64,000 nt of DNA from Notospermus geniculatus. Its lineage: Eukaryota > Nemertea > Pilidiophora > Heteronemertea > Lineidae. The position numbers were made by a program, and so were the translations under genes. Below the pieces are notes generated by a model. That model saw only the letters and a program-made list of their open reading frames with translations. It had not been told where the DNA came from and did not search any database. Positions 54,701 through 64,000 of the stretch are shown piece by piece; position 1 is the stretch's first letter; each line of letters begins with the position of its first letter. The DNA lies in assembly GCA_002633025.1 (NCBI GenBank), contig NMRB01000400.1:87373-151372 (forward strand). The letters run 5' to 3'.

Positions 54701-57700
54701 TCCTTCGACTTCGAGACTGAAATAGCTGGAATTGTTTCTTCACCGCTTCTGGACGTATCACCATCTCCTGATGTGGGCTTATTCGTCCTTTCACGCCTAC
54801 GTCTGAGGTATCTCATTATAGACATTGGCTGGTAATCTGGTGGAATGGGAACTTTTATGCGGTATTTGGAGTGGAAAAGGAAAGTGCTGGTCCCAATTGC
54901 ACTCATGAAGAATGCAAAGTAACACAGGAAGAAGTTTTGCAGTGTGAAGCCAGCAGCATGTGAAAACTGAAAGGAAAAAATTTATAATGATTGAATAATA
55001 GCAACCACAAGGTGACCAGAAAAAAACATTGAGCAGCACATCGGGAGTCATGCCATGAAAAAACTGAAATTACTTTTGGATTAGAAGAATTTCCCATTTA
55101 CAAACACCTTTCTGAAGGATCAGCAGAGGTAGGCTACATGTAAGAATTTGAGGTAATAACACTGATTATAGCCTGATTACATGCTGCATTACACTGGGGA
55201 ACAAGAGAGAATCTCTTCTGTTTACATTACTTTCAAACAACTTTTTTACCTTAAGTAGAAGGAAAAATGATGACGCAGCATCGAAACTCCCCGTTAACAC
55301 ACACATGAATGTTGATTTTTTTGCCGGGATAAGGCTGGCCATTTGGAGATTCGTTAGTAAGATTAAGTAAGTCCCAAAACTGAAGCAGATCAGGCCAGGA
55401 AAGAGCAGAACTGAGGTATCTGAAAACCAGAAAAATCCGAGTAGTTAATACGGTCTCAAAACCAAAGATCGATGATGTAAATACATGTATGATGACTCAA
55501 ATAATACATAAGGCCAAGTAAAAAAATACTTATGTTTATCGTCCAGGAGGTTTCTCACAATTGGCAAGGGGGCACCTTTTTATTTTTATTTTTTATTCTG
55601 GCCTGGGCATAAACAGTGCAATCACTTACAAATATTGTCATCCAGATGACTGATTGTGGTTTTCAGAGTAGAACTTTTAGGATGAACAAACTACAGTTGA
55701 ACCTCGTTATGTCTGCTGTATAGTGAAAAGTGGGGTTCTACTCCACTTGTATTTGTAGTACCGGTACTGCATGGGAAGAAGATGCACTGGAGATTTTCTG
55801 GTGCTAAATTCAAAAATAAGAAATAAAATTTTTTAGGCACGACACTGATTTTAGGCACGGGCGGGGACAATAAACATGAGTATTTTTTTACTTGGCCTAA
55901 CAGCATGACATGCACCAGCACTACGTGAAAGTAAAGTGATTTCTACTTCTACTGCTATAGTGTTTTTAGTCAGCAGAGCATTGCCAATAAGATATGTCAC
56001 ATAGGCTATACAAAGCAAGGAGTCGATAATGGCGCGACCATTCTGCTTCCAACACCTACTCACAGCCACTAATTTCCACTAGTCTAACTCTACCACGAAA
56101 AAGTCATGGTACCGGTATGAAATCAAATGAACCGATTTGTCCACCTTCACAGCCAAACAGACCATCTATCAGGTTTTCTCCAGGTTACGGAACAGGCTTA
56201 GCCCTACACGGGGCCCATGGACAAGCAATAACAGTGACATGATATTAGGAAGCAGTATACTTACCTGAGCTATTAATAAGTGAAATACAATCAGTTGATG
56301 ACATCCGCAAAACATGGAAGATACGGAATACTGAGTAGGAATACTATTCCCATCTTGCCGAGTAGATGACATAACGCTAAGCCTGTCCCTTAAACTGCAG
56401 GCTAGTGTTTTATGCCTGATTGATGCTGAAAGCTGATAGATGCTGAAATCATTCTTGAATTTGAAGATGTTGTGATAGTAGAATCTTAACAGATCAGTTC
56501 AACATGTTCAATGGAGGAAGCAAGTGTCAGTGCTCAAAAAGTCAGCTGAAGGCCGACTTGCCGAGTGGCGAGTTGGATTGAAATGTCATTTGCCATGACC
56601 ATGCATGCACGCCGGAGACATGCCCTGATGGGGCCCTCCCCCAGAAAAATTTTGAAATCAGAGGCTGTGGAAGAAGCGATTTCCTGGCATTCTGAATTCC
56701 TGTTAAAAGTACAGCGTAGGCCTTGATTGAGACTTTTGCGAATAAATGCAATTAAAAAGTGACTTTTTAATCGCCAAATTGCGACCTTATGATTGCATTC
56801 ATAGCAAAGATTTGATTCATGATCGCAAATGGCGAATAAACGAGCAACTTTTCGAGCACTGAAGTGTCCTGATGAGTCAGAGAACCGACCAACCTGAGAC
56901 GCAAGGCAGATTTTGTTTGTTCCAAAGAGTCCATCAATTAATTTTGAAACAGCATGATGGATCAGACAATGTGGTAGTGACCCAGCATTGAGTCAATGAC
57001 CTAAATATTGTCAAATGAAAATGACTTGAAATTGAAAGCAAGCATTGTTGTGCATTAAATGACATACATACAGTGAATAGTGAAGTGAATTTTTTTCTGC
57101 TTTTTACAAGCGGTGTGTGTGTATTCTTCTGTTGCGTAGCTCGTGTAGCCTACAATTGTAATTTCTATATGCTTCCAACCAGTTTGCATTTCAAAAGCAC
57201 TGCCCTTACCTGGGGTTGAGAATGCCACCATAGGGAAAGAAATCATTGCACAAACTCTGAAAAGGAACACATCATTCAGTTCAATTGTAATCAGTTAGCA
57301 GGGTTCTCCACTACTAGTGTAACAGAACGGGCACGGTGCCCGTTCTAAAACACAGGATTGATCTCAGCGCCCGGTCTAAAAATCCACACCACCCGGTCAA
57401 AAAAAATCACCGCCCGGTCAAAGACTGAGGTTTCGCAAGCACCGACAGGAGCTAGATTGCGTTCCGAAATGCTGGGAAATCACATTTCAGGGCTTCTAGA
57501 TTTCGAATTTTTCTGGGCGAGGCCCCCAGACCCCCGCTGAGGACCCCCGCAGTGACTTCTGATATCAGTAACCGTGTTACGTCACCAGAGCCCAGTCTGT
57601 TTCAAACCCTGTGGAGAACCCTGAGTTAGGCCCTAGGAACTTTGACAGGACATAGAAAAAAGCACCGAGGATGCTCTAGATTCTAGGATCTAGGCAAAGA

Positions 57701-58139
57701 TTTGAGTTACTGAATTTACCTACCGGTACACTGATTACCGGCACATGTGTACTTACAGACTGATGCAGCGGCAAAATCTGGTCCCAAACTTGTCGAACAG
57801 AAATCCACAGAAGAACACCAGCCCTCCAGTGATGCATACAGAAAGTGTGAACACGAGATTGAAGGCTGAATCTTGTGCACCACAAACCGGAGTTCCCTCA
57901 TCATCAGTTGTGTTCCTTGTAAGGTTTATTTTGACATCAACCGTTGAACTGGCAGTAAAATTGGCATCAATTGGCTGTGAGGCATTTTCAACCTTGGAAC
58001 AAAGGTTGGAAAAATATCCATCTTTCTTGAGAACATAGTTAAGAGCATGCCAACCAAATACCGTCCCAGCGAACAGCAGGATTTCGAGTGCGGAGTACAG
58101 CACAAGAAAGAGACTGACTTGATTCCTTGTGCACCCCAT
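51634..58139 (-). CDS. SLC43A3: SLC43A3-like major facilitator transporter, 8 coding exons, 631 aa
   Basis: This is a plasma-membrane MFS transporter of family SLC43. The closest member is SLC43A3, the equilibrative purine nucleobase transporter, while SLC43A1/2 carry large neutral amino acids. The decisive similarity is near the C-terminus, FPLKHFGKLFGMYMTVASIF then SLIQYPMFVVMKGPLDGDPF, which fits SLC43A3 better than A1 or A2. The N-terminus has TM1 (residues about 9-37), an extracellular loop with four N-glycosylation sequons (N52, N60, N72, N76), TM2 and the MFS motif A-like GFLFDKFGTR at about 112-121. Exons 58139-57757, 57256-57210, 55419-55250, 54966-54231, 53649-53524, 53207-53039, 52137-52014 and 51774-51634 all have GT-AG borders and sum to 1896 nt in one frame. 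Odd: the central loop is longer than in vertebrate SLC43A3 (about 490 aa). The start is the first ATG after the 5' UTR acceptor. Confidence 0.9.
52014..52137 (-). CDS. SLC43A3: SLC43A3-like coding exon 7
   Basis: FPLKHFGKLFGMYMTVASIF then SLIQYPMFVV and MKGPLDGDPFV; the family-diagnostic segment. Confidence 0.95.
52182..52459. mobile_element. MITE with CAGTACAGGTCACAACTGAC ends, TA target
   Basis: CAGTACAGGTCACAACTGAC pairs with GTCAATTGTGACCTGTACTG. TA flanks both sides (52180-52181 and 52460-52461). Inside, CGTAAGTTACTCGTAAGT is repeated many times in both orientations. It is in the intron between coding exons 6 and 7. Confidence 0.8.
52538..52730. mobile_element. Diverged relative of the GTGACCCTCC family
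   Basis: CTGTCACAGCAAAAG and TAGTTTTGCTGCGATGGGTC are the ends, with GTCATTTTAGTTCGTTGAGG inside. Confidence 0.5.
52790..53013. mobile_element. MITE with CGGGAGAATCCGACTTACCT ends, TA target, beside a splice site
   Basis: CGGGAGAATCCGACTTACCT, then CGAGTCCAGGTCATAAAAAT, pairs with GACATGGACTCG and AGGTAAGTTGGATTCTCCCG. TA flanks both ends (52788-52789 and 53014-53015). Its right end is 25 bp from the donor border of coding exon 6. Confidence 0.8.
53039..53207 (-). CDS. SLC43A3: SLC43A3-like coding exon 6
   Basis: RLEVCVLSFALNSFISVLMS, IPILEVQYATCALSVVQRAF and LYGPNTAFIAQV. The donor is GTAAGT, one codon part after CAGGT; using the earlier GTGTAAG would lose the frame of exon 7. Confidence 0.88.
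53524..53649 (-). CDS. SLC43A3: SLC43A3-like coding exon 5
   Basis: VSHYTSVFAIMQFFGFVFAP then ISGRLMDRKKGKA; GRLMDRKK is the second MFS motif A-like turn (human GLLMDRLK). Donor GTAAGG. Confidence 0.92.
53700..54118. repeat. Foldback tandem repeat in the SLC43A3-like intron 4
   Basis: GGTAGCCTTGTCATCAAGTA and AGTTTTGGTGTTGGTAGCC repeat to about 53825; then the inverse, CTTGATGACAAGGCTACCAA, followed by CACCAAAACTTCATAAC, repeats to about 54118. Units are about 40-55 bp. Confidence 0.8.
54231..54966 (-). CDS. SLC43A3: SLC43A3-like coding exon 4 (large loop exon)
   Basis: It begins FSHAAGFTLQNFFLCYFAFF (TM6 region) and then YRIKVPIPPDYQPM, followed by a hydrophilic loop of about 160 residues containing YLRRRRERTNKP and many charged residues. 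It ends with FREILFSAIYLFDLLWISLL, RSWFFMGAFNPLITYMA and GDDAIG. Donor GTGAGT, phase 1. Confidence 0.92.
55250..55419 (-). CDS. SLC43A3: SLC43A3-like coding exon 3
   Basis: DTSVLLFPGLICFSFGTYLI, LLTNLQMASLIPAKKSTFMC and GSFDAASSFFLLLK; aligns with the LFLITNLQIGNLFG...FDSSSAVFLIIK segment of vertebrate SLC43A3. Confidence 0.92.
57210..57256 (-). CDS. SLC43A3: SLC43A3-like coding exon 2 (47 nt)
   Basis: VCAMISFPMVAFSTP, most of TM3. Acceptor CCTTTTCAG, donor GTAAGG; it joins phase 2 to phase 1. Confidence 0.88.
57299..57623. mobile_element. MITE with CAGGGTTCTCCAC ends
   Basis: CAGGGTTCTCCAC at the left and GTGGAGAACCCTG at the right are exact inverted repeats. AGTTAG occurs directly on both sides and may be the target duplication. 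It lies in intron 1 of the coding region. Confidence 0.75.
57757..58139 (-). CDS. SLC43A3: SLC43A3-like coding exon 1
   Basis: MGCTRNQVSLFLVLYSALEI to FGTRFCRCIS; TM1, glycosylated loop with a cysteine pair, TM2. Ends in phase 2 before GTAAGT. Confidence 0.92.
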
Positions 58140-58181
58140 TTGTCTCCTTAATTACTTCTGCTGTGAGAATACTAACAAGCC
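58140..58181 (-). other. 5' UTR part of SLC43A3-like exon containing the start
   Basis: An acceptor TTCCATTGCAG precedes 42 nt of leader, which ends at the ATG at 58139. This places the start codon in the second exon of the transcript. Confidence 0.65.
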
Positions 58182-58759
58182 CTGCAATGGAAAGAATAAA
58201 AGAGGAATGAGATTAAGGCCTATGTATGTACATGTAGGCCTACCGTAAGCCCCCTACAACCAGTAGGCCTAGGCCTACCGGTATGGAAATTGGAATAAGC
58301 TTGGGTGTATGAACCTGAAAGAATAGGCCACCATTAAACCTGGGAGGCTTACATTACTCTCACACTGGTATCGGTAGGCCTACCAAAATCAAAATGTCGA
58401 CGCAAAAATTGGGAGGGAAACTGGTCCCCATGACATAGATCCCTAACTAGGCCTACAGTAGTCCCAGCGTCGCCTATTTATGCCCTTGGTGAAATTAATA
58501 TGGTACTTGATTTAGGCCTATATTCAAGGTCTATAATTCCTCCAAGTTATGCCGAAGCCGCAGTGCAATCACTAACGTTAGTAAGTAGGCCTATGTATGT
58601 AGGCCTATGTAGGCCTTTTATAATCAGATAATACGGTGTTTTAACGTAGGCCTACCTAAGCGCATACATTGTTGCAAATTGCCATAAATATTGGGATGAG
58701 AGTACCGCCAGCTACATGTAGCCTGTAGCCTATAAGTTAATAGCTTACCAGCTGCTTAC

Positions 58760-58870
58760 CTGGTGGCTGATGTTCACTCTATCTATATTCAATGCTGATC
58801 CCATTCTTCATCACTGCTGATCACATCAATCAGGCGTCTGGAGTCACGTCACATCAGTTCTTGTGCTTTT
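58760..58870 (-). other. Candidate non-coding first exon of the SLC43A3-like gene
   Basis: On the minus strand CAGCCACCAG is followed by GTAAGCAGC, a good donor, about 580 bp upstream of the leader acceptor. The 5' end is not defined and I see no TATA box upstream. Confidence 0.4.
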
Positions 58871-59122
58871 AGTGTGTGTAGTGACTGTGGGGGGGGGATC
58901 ATATAGGTCCTTAATCAAGCAGTGGGAATCGACAAAGTAAGAACTATAGGCATATTACAACATTTCACTGACAGTGACACAGGAGTCCTCACTCATCAGC
59001 TCATACTCTGCTGCTTACCATGCTTACCGCCAACTCGTGAATAGACAGGTGCCCTGCCCTCGAAACACTCCGATGTGAGTGTATTAGTGGAGCGTTACAA
59101 GGGTATAGGAGCAGTCTACAAG

Positions 59123-59584
59123 TAGCGTGTTCGTTTACTTGCCTGGGCCTCACCTGGGTGAGACCCATCGGCGTTCTTTTTCGTGTGACGTCATGATCTG
59201 GGGTCTGTCGGGCCTGCCCGAAGTAATCACCTCGCCGAGGTGATTAGTTGGGGAAGTATCCCAGAATGCCTTTCAACACAATGGCGTCGAACGTGCCGAA
59301 TCCACCATTTTTACCCAAACTGGATATAAATAATGGTTAGCATGCAACTATAGATGCAGATAGGGAGGATAAAATTGCTGCCAGGGCGACTTACATCTTC
59401 TGGTCGTCCATGTCGTCTGCTGGTGTGTCAGTGCCATTGCTTGCCGTCAGTTTGCCTGATCACGTGGTGCAAACTCACACGGGTGAGACCCAACAGCGTT
59501 CGTGAATGTGGCTTTATTGAGCATGCGCGACGGTCGCTCAGAAATTTACTCCGGGGAGGCCCAGGCAAGTAAACGAACACGCTA
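59123..59584. mobile_element. Inverted-repeat element between the SLC43A3-like gene and the third gene
   Basis: TAGCGTGTTCGTTTACTTGC, then CTGGGCCTC, pairs exactly with GAGGCCCAGGCAAGTAAACG and AACACGCTA. Both halves also contain GGGTGAGACCCA. No real reading frame. Confidence 0.8.
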
Positions 59585-59932
59585 AAGGTGAGTTCTCCAG
59601 TTTCTGGTTTCAATGCCCAACGAGAGATGGCGCTGACTGGGAAGGTTACATGCATGAAAATAATGACCTTGTAGACTTGGAAGTATCCTGGTGAAGAAAG
59701 AAAAACAAATGCTAGAATGTTAATATGCAGATTAACCTGCTTGATCCTTCCATTCTAACTGCACTATGGTTAGCAAATCCTGCGGGATACGTGCATTATT
59801 ATTTCAGGAAATATTTTCTGCACATCATGATATAAGCTTGGAGGAATTATAATTCCTCCAAGATATAAGTCAATAAATGATCACAGAATGAAATCGAACA
59901 AAAACATATGCCTTTTCACGAAAATTATTCAC

Positions 59933-59938
59933 TTTATT
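59933..59938 (-). promoter_or_regulatory. Candidate poly(A) signal for the third gene
   Basis: AATAAA on the minus strand, about 2 kb after the proposed stop at 61920. It would imply a long 3' UTR. Confidence 0.3.
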
Positions 59939-60133
59939 CAATTTTCATAAGACAATAACAGTAACCATGGTGACAATGACATGAACAGCATCTAATCAGA
60001 TCAATCACAGAAATAATGCTGAATAAAGTAAAACATTTGGGAGCAGAAATGACAGTACCATTACCAGTAGTAACTTTACATGACTGCAAGACTGAGATGG
60101 GAAAAGCTGTGATGATGGACATTGTAACCATAT

Positions 60134-60280
60134 AAGTCCACACTCGTTATACCGCCCCTTGCTATACCGCCACAGACAACTGACTTTCTCAGTTGAAGGC
60201 ACTTCAACATTGCCAACAACAATAGGCCTACCCTCGCTATATACCGGTACCGCCACTGGTGGTAAAACGAGGGTGAACTT
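60134..60280. mobile_element. MITE with AAGTCCACACTCGTTATACC ends
   Basis: AAGTCCACACTCGTTATACC, then GCC, pairs with GGTGGTAAAACGAGGGTGAACTT (imperfect), and inner CTATACCGCC copies are inverted. Confidence 0.55.
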
Positions 60281-60739
60281 ACCATTTTTGCAGTCTGCTC
60301 GTTTGCACCAACACATTCTTAAGTGAGCGGAAAATTAACTGAATTTTCACTGAAAAGTCCCTTTAATTTTTCTAAGCTTTGTAGAATGCTTAAAATGCCA
60401 TATAATTTGGTNGACCCCCCCCCCCCCCACACACATTCAATCTGTGGCTTGACACATGCTCTACAATATCCAATATTGAGACCTGTAGTTCAGTTTCTAA
60501 TGTCATCAATAGATGACCCTGATGGCTTGCTTATGAGTTTTTGGTCAGACTAGTTTTGCATCCACCCTCAACCACATCAGCTCCAGAATTACCCAGCACT
60601 GAAAACACCATCGGTAATGGAGGAACCATATGAAATTGAAATACTGTAACCATGCAGTACAACGATACCTTCATGATATGGTCTAGTTTGAGAAGTAAAC
60701 TTTTCTGAGATCAGAAAACTTATCTAAAGAAATAATACA

Positions 60740-60942
60740 TGTGACCCTCCACCACAAAACCAGTCAGAAGTCGCTCTGAGGTTGGCAGATTGGGACTGAA
60801 TTACTGTCAATTTCAGTATTGTCTGTCTATTGTGAAATTTGAGTGATTCTATTTCTTTATTGCCGGCCTGATGTCATATCTCAGTATGTTTAGGCTCATT
60901 TTCTGTGCGACTTCCGACTGGTTTTGTGGCGGAGGGTCACAT
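60740..60942. mobile_element. Full-length MITE of the GTGACCCTCCACCACAAAACC family
   Basis: TGTGACCCTCCACCACAAAA pairs with TTTTGTGGCGGAGGGTCACA. This is the most complete copy; others are at 20985, 30216, 35183, 42134 and 52538. Confidence 0.85.
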
Positions 60943-61297
60943 ATCTCAATATTTCATTACCAATTTTGAGAAATTAAATGACTACCTGTCAACCTGTTAG
61001 AGGATTAAAATATATGAGACAAACATGACAGAATGACAAAATTCAAACAGACAACCAGGCTCTGAAGTAGAAAAATTTGAAACTGATGGAACTTGCAGCC
61101 TTTAAAGAATGTAACAGGCAGCGAGCAACAAAAATATTGATTATGCAGAGTTAATTGGCAACACAGCATGAAACTTGATTACCAAGAGGTCATGTTGAAA
61201 TAAAGAAAATTACAAAAGATTATATTTGAATGCCGAAGTTGTCCCCTGAAAATACATGTACCCTACATTCTTTCCTTCCCACTTTCACTTTCTCCCT

Positions 61298-61444
61298 TAA
61301 GCAGGGTTCATTGGCACACGGATCCGATCCGTTTTCAGTCCGTTTGCCCATAGTTTTCTGGATACGACAATGCAAAAGTCCATTTGAGCTATTTTTTACG
61401 GACCTGAATCGGACAGGATCCGTGTGCCAATGAACCTTGCTTTA
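61298..61444. mobile_element. Palindromic MITE with TAAGCAGGGTTCATTGGCAC ends
   Basis: TAAGCAGGGTTCATTGGCAC, then ACGGATCCGATCC, pairs with GGATCCGTGTGCCAATGAAC and CTTGCTTTA. Confidence 0.8.
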
Positions 61445-61919
61445 CGCTGCATACCCATGATCCGAGGTAATAATTTAACGTAAATAGAATTACTGAATAA
61501 ATAGGAATTTTAAAACAAATATGAAAAGATATTTGACAAAAGCCTACATATGTATCTGCTGCAAGCTGAGTGCAGCTGTCAAAATCTTGTGAAGTGAGGC
61601 AAACCGTAGAATTAAGGAAGCTTCTAGAATACAGCCCGACATGTTCACATCAGGATTTGACTTAAACAAGGAGCTGACTGAACGAGCATTAACATATCAT
61701 CTCAAAACACATCATATTTCTTGCACAAATTCACACTAAGAAGACCCTTTTACATGTACACTTGTGTCTTGGTTCCTCATTATTCATTGACTATCTACAT
61801 CACCACACAGCATTCATGTCAACAATGCCACCATAGGTGAACAAGACATGTGCCACATGCCGACTTCGGTCCCTCTTTCGATGGAGCTCTACTTCTGACA
61901 TCATCGAAACACTTCGTCT

Positions 61920-61973
61920 TCAGGATGTTTCGGACTTGACGAAGTGACCCATATTTCGAAGAGGTAAAGAGGC
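61920..61973 (-). CDS. Third gene, proposed last coding exon
   Basis: After the donor GTAAGT at 62350 (phase 0), an acceptor TTCTTTTACAG at 61974 gives ASLPLRNMGHFVKSETS and a stop. Another acceptor could give the frame LFTSSKYGSLRQVRNI instead. The phase-0 join is preferred because both sites are strong. Confidence 0.5.
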   Translation of the reverse strand, partial: ASLPLRNMGHFVKSETS

Positions 61974-62350
61974 CTGTAAAAGAAGGATATTTCAATGTTG
62001 AAATACTGAGAGAGCAACCAGTGTTCCTACTTCTCCACCAGGACACCTTTTCCACGAGGCGTGTGTGGGTGCGGGTGGAAAAAATCGATCTTTCGTATTT
62101 CCCTTTAGCTGTTTCCACGACACGGGTGTGGCTGCGGGGCAGGTGGATGGGTGCGGACGTGTTTTTTCGAATCTGTCATGTAGTGATTTTTTCCGCGGCC
62201 GCTTGCTGCCCGCGCGGTATTGCATTCATTTCCTTTCAATTCCTGATTAGAGAGGTTACTGTGTTGGATACTTAATACCGATAATGGTGTCACAAACAAA
62301 GCGTAACACAGAGGCACCATCTGTAGCACTGGGCTTAATCATGTACTTAC

Positions 62351-64000
62351 CCCTGTCCGAGAGTTGGCCTGCCCATAATTCCTTCCACACGACAACCTGT
62401 TGCCATTAGAATACCGATCACGTGGTGAGGAATGGTACTTTCTGAATCTGGGTTCTATCAACCAGTCGCCCATTTCAACATATCCGTTAGATAGCTGTCT
62501 CGTCTCGGTTGTTGAACGCAGACGCCTAGTTCTTTTATGCGCTGAACGATTACGTGTTCTAGGTTTACTAAAGTTAAGCACTCCAGTATGATGCGAATGA
62601 CCTTGGTTTGTTGAATTACGCGCTCTGTCTGCATCCAACTTAGTTAAACCGCTACATGTGCTTTCAGAATCACTATGAGATCCTGCATTGTCTGGGATCT
62701 GATTTTCATTGCAATCCTCTGGACTGACTGGAGGTACAGTCTCTGCAACAGACATCTGGGTTTCAACCTTTGGAATGGCTGCGAATTCTGATACAGCGCC
62801 CTGCGTGTGATCCTGAGAGCGCCCTCCCCGCAAACCTTCAGGACCTGAACTATCACAGCTTTTCTTCCAGTCCAAATCCCTGTCACATAGCTGTACTTTT
62901 TTCCTACGGTTGTGTGAAAAGTTCAGTAATACGTTAAATAGTGGTCTCTGAATGCCACGTCTAAGACTAATTTCTCTTTCTCCATATTGATATGTAGATT
63001 TTTGCAATGGTGAAGACAACAGCACCTGATTTTGTCTTTCCTTCTTACACGTTCGTGATCGAAGCCTTAGCTCATCCTTGGAAGTGGTATTTGGAGGTTT
63101 CACCATCGAATTCTTCCCACTGTTGCAGTTTGGGGATTCATCCTGCTTCGGTGTAGGCCTATCAGGATTCTGGGTTTTTCTCTGATAAATCTTCAAGTTT
63201 GGTATCCTGTCAGACTTCCGACGCAAATTAGTCTTAACAGATTTGCTGTAACTGAGACTAGAAGCATTAGCACCACGTAAATTCCTGTACCTGATCCTGA
63301 TGACAAATGCTGCTTTTCCCTGAGGGCTCAATTTCTGCTGCCTAGTACTGTGCGAGTCAGAACAAACCACTGGGTCACTGTTCCGAGAGCGAACTCCTCT
63401 AGTTGTTCTTGATCTAGGAATATTTTTTGTCGGTATCACAGGTCGGCATTCATCTGCGTGACGTTTCAACACGGTAGAGTCTTCCCCACTTGCACCTCTA
63501 TCTACAGAACCTACAGGCATCTTTTCACTATCAGAATCAACTGCAGCTTGCTCTCTTGTCGTTGTCTGAATCGTGAAATTCTCAGTTTTTTGCTGAACGG
63601 CTGTTTCCGAACTTGCATCAGAAACAATCGTACGGACTTCATCATTTGCACTTAAATCTAAGTCCTGCTCCTTGTAACTAAGCAAATCTATTACACATGT
63701 CCCTCGGTCACATGCTTTTATCATTTCATGTTCTGGTGATTTGACCCCAGGAACCCAGTCAAGGTTTTCCTCGGTCGACCCGTTCATATCACAACTGGAC
63801 AGATTGCTGCTGACCAAATCGTTTGGTTCATTTAGAGCATTATCAACGTGCGATGTCGTATCTTCAGTGGCAAGCAACTGCTCAAATGAAATCCTCCTTT
63901 TCTTTTTCTCATTTTCGTCCTGCAAAATGTCGGTCGGGTCAAAAGAATCAGACAGAGTTCGTTTTTGCCTCTGCCTGTATGTCGAGATTTTCCTTTCGTT
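62351..64000 (-). CDS. Third gene: large exon of an unrecognised basic protein, 5' partial
   Basis: There is an open frame of 550 codons from the window edge to a good GTAAGT donor; the start codon is beyond the window, so the N-terminus is unknown. The product is hydrophilic, rich in Ser, Arg, Lys and Asn, with no transmembrane segment and no domain I recognise. NLS-like clusters occur at ENEKKKRRISFEQLL (near the edge), NLRRKSDR, NFSHNRRKKVQL and RSAHKRTRRLR. An acidic, serine-rich first half is followed by a strongly basic second half. The composition suggests a disordered nuclear or chromatin-associated protein, but that is inference. Codon use and the length of the open frame argue for a real exon, as all other frames here are short. 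Confidence 0.75.

Noticed and set aside
51634-58139. Assignment of the transporter as SLC43A1 or SLC43A2 (LAT3/LAT4)
   Set aside because: The C-terminal segment HFGKLFGMYMTVASIFSLIQ resembles SLC43A3 more closely than the A1/A2 equivalents. Without a phylogeny a pre-duplication SLC43 gene cannot be excluded.
59354-59572. Open frame of 72 codons
   Set aside because: It lies wholly within the inverted-repeat element 59123-59584 and mirrors a frame on the other strand.
61819-62118. Frame with LFTSSKYGSLRQVRN as the C-terminus of the third gene
   Set aside because: Joining at the strong acceptor at 61974 in phase 0 gives a different frame that stops after 17 residues; the alternative frame would need another border.

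Overview
The window is a stretch of animal nuclear DNA. It has GT-AG split genes, AATAAA poly(A) signals, tRNA-derived SINEs, many short inverted-repeat transposons, two assembly gaps and two isolated unknown bases. The protein-coding genes and the very frequent TAGGCCTA and ACATGTA words suggest a marine invertebrate deuterostome. An echinoderm is my best guess; a hemichordate or amphioxus is not excluded, and the assignment is inference.

Three protein genes can be supported. (1) Plus strand, 28383-43307: the last 24 exons of CPSF1 (CPSF160, the large scaffold subunit of the cleavage and polyadenylation specificity factor). They splice in frame to 962 residues ending in a stop, with AATAAA at 43443. 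About 480 N-terminal residues are missing, and I found no exon for them in the 28 kb upstream. (2) Minus strand, 58139-51634: a complete eight-coding-exon SLC43 family transporter, closest to SLC43A3 (equilibrative nucleobase transporter 1), 631 residues, with an unusually long cytoplasmic loop and a non-coding 5' exon. It is convergent with CPSF1. (3) Minus strand, from the right edge of the window to 61920: the C-terminal part of a basic, low-complexity, probably nuclear protein that I do not recognise.

Region by region: 1-28382 has no recognisable gene and is a mosaic of nested MITE-like and foldback elements, SINEs, a 40-bp minisatellite (about 6041-6869), two gaps (4098-4869 and 23452-23593) and two direct duplications (6810-7430/7456-8083 and 21980-23451/23606-25072). 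28383-43307 is CPSF1, whose introns carry three elements with the architecture of non-autonomous Helentrons (subterminal inverted repeats, internal tandem repeats, 3' hairpin). 43940-47954 is an inverted-repeat-bounded array of about 16 copies of a 197-bp unit, flanked by copies of a second repeat of about 100 bp. 49247-50877 is a near-perfect palindrome made of two inverted copies of a Tc1-like transposon 3' end, with a TA target duplication. 51009-58870 is the SLC43A3-like gene, and 59123-64000 holds more short elements and the third gene.

The three genes are housekeeping or general cellular genes with no sign of acting as a cluster. The most unusual content is in the mobile DNA: several nested insertions can be read with their target-site duplications, and in two cases internal satellites have grown inside inverted-repeat elements.
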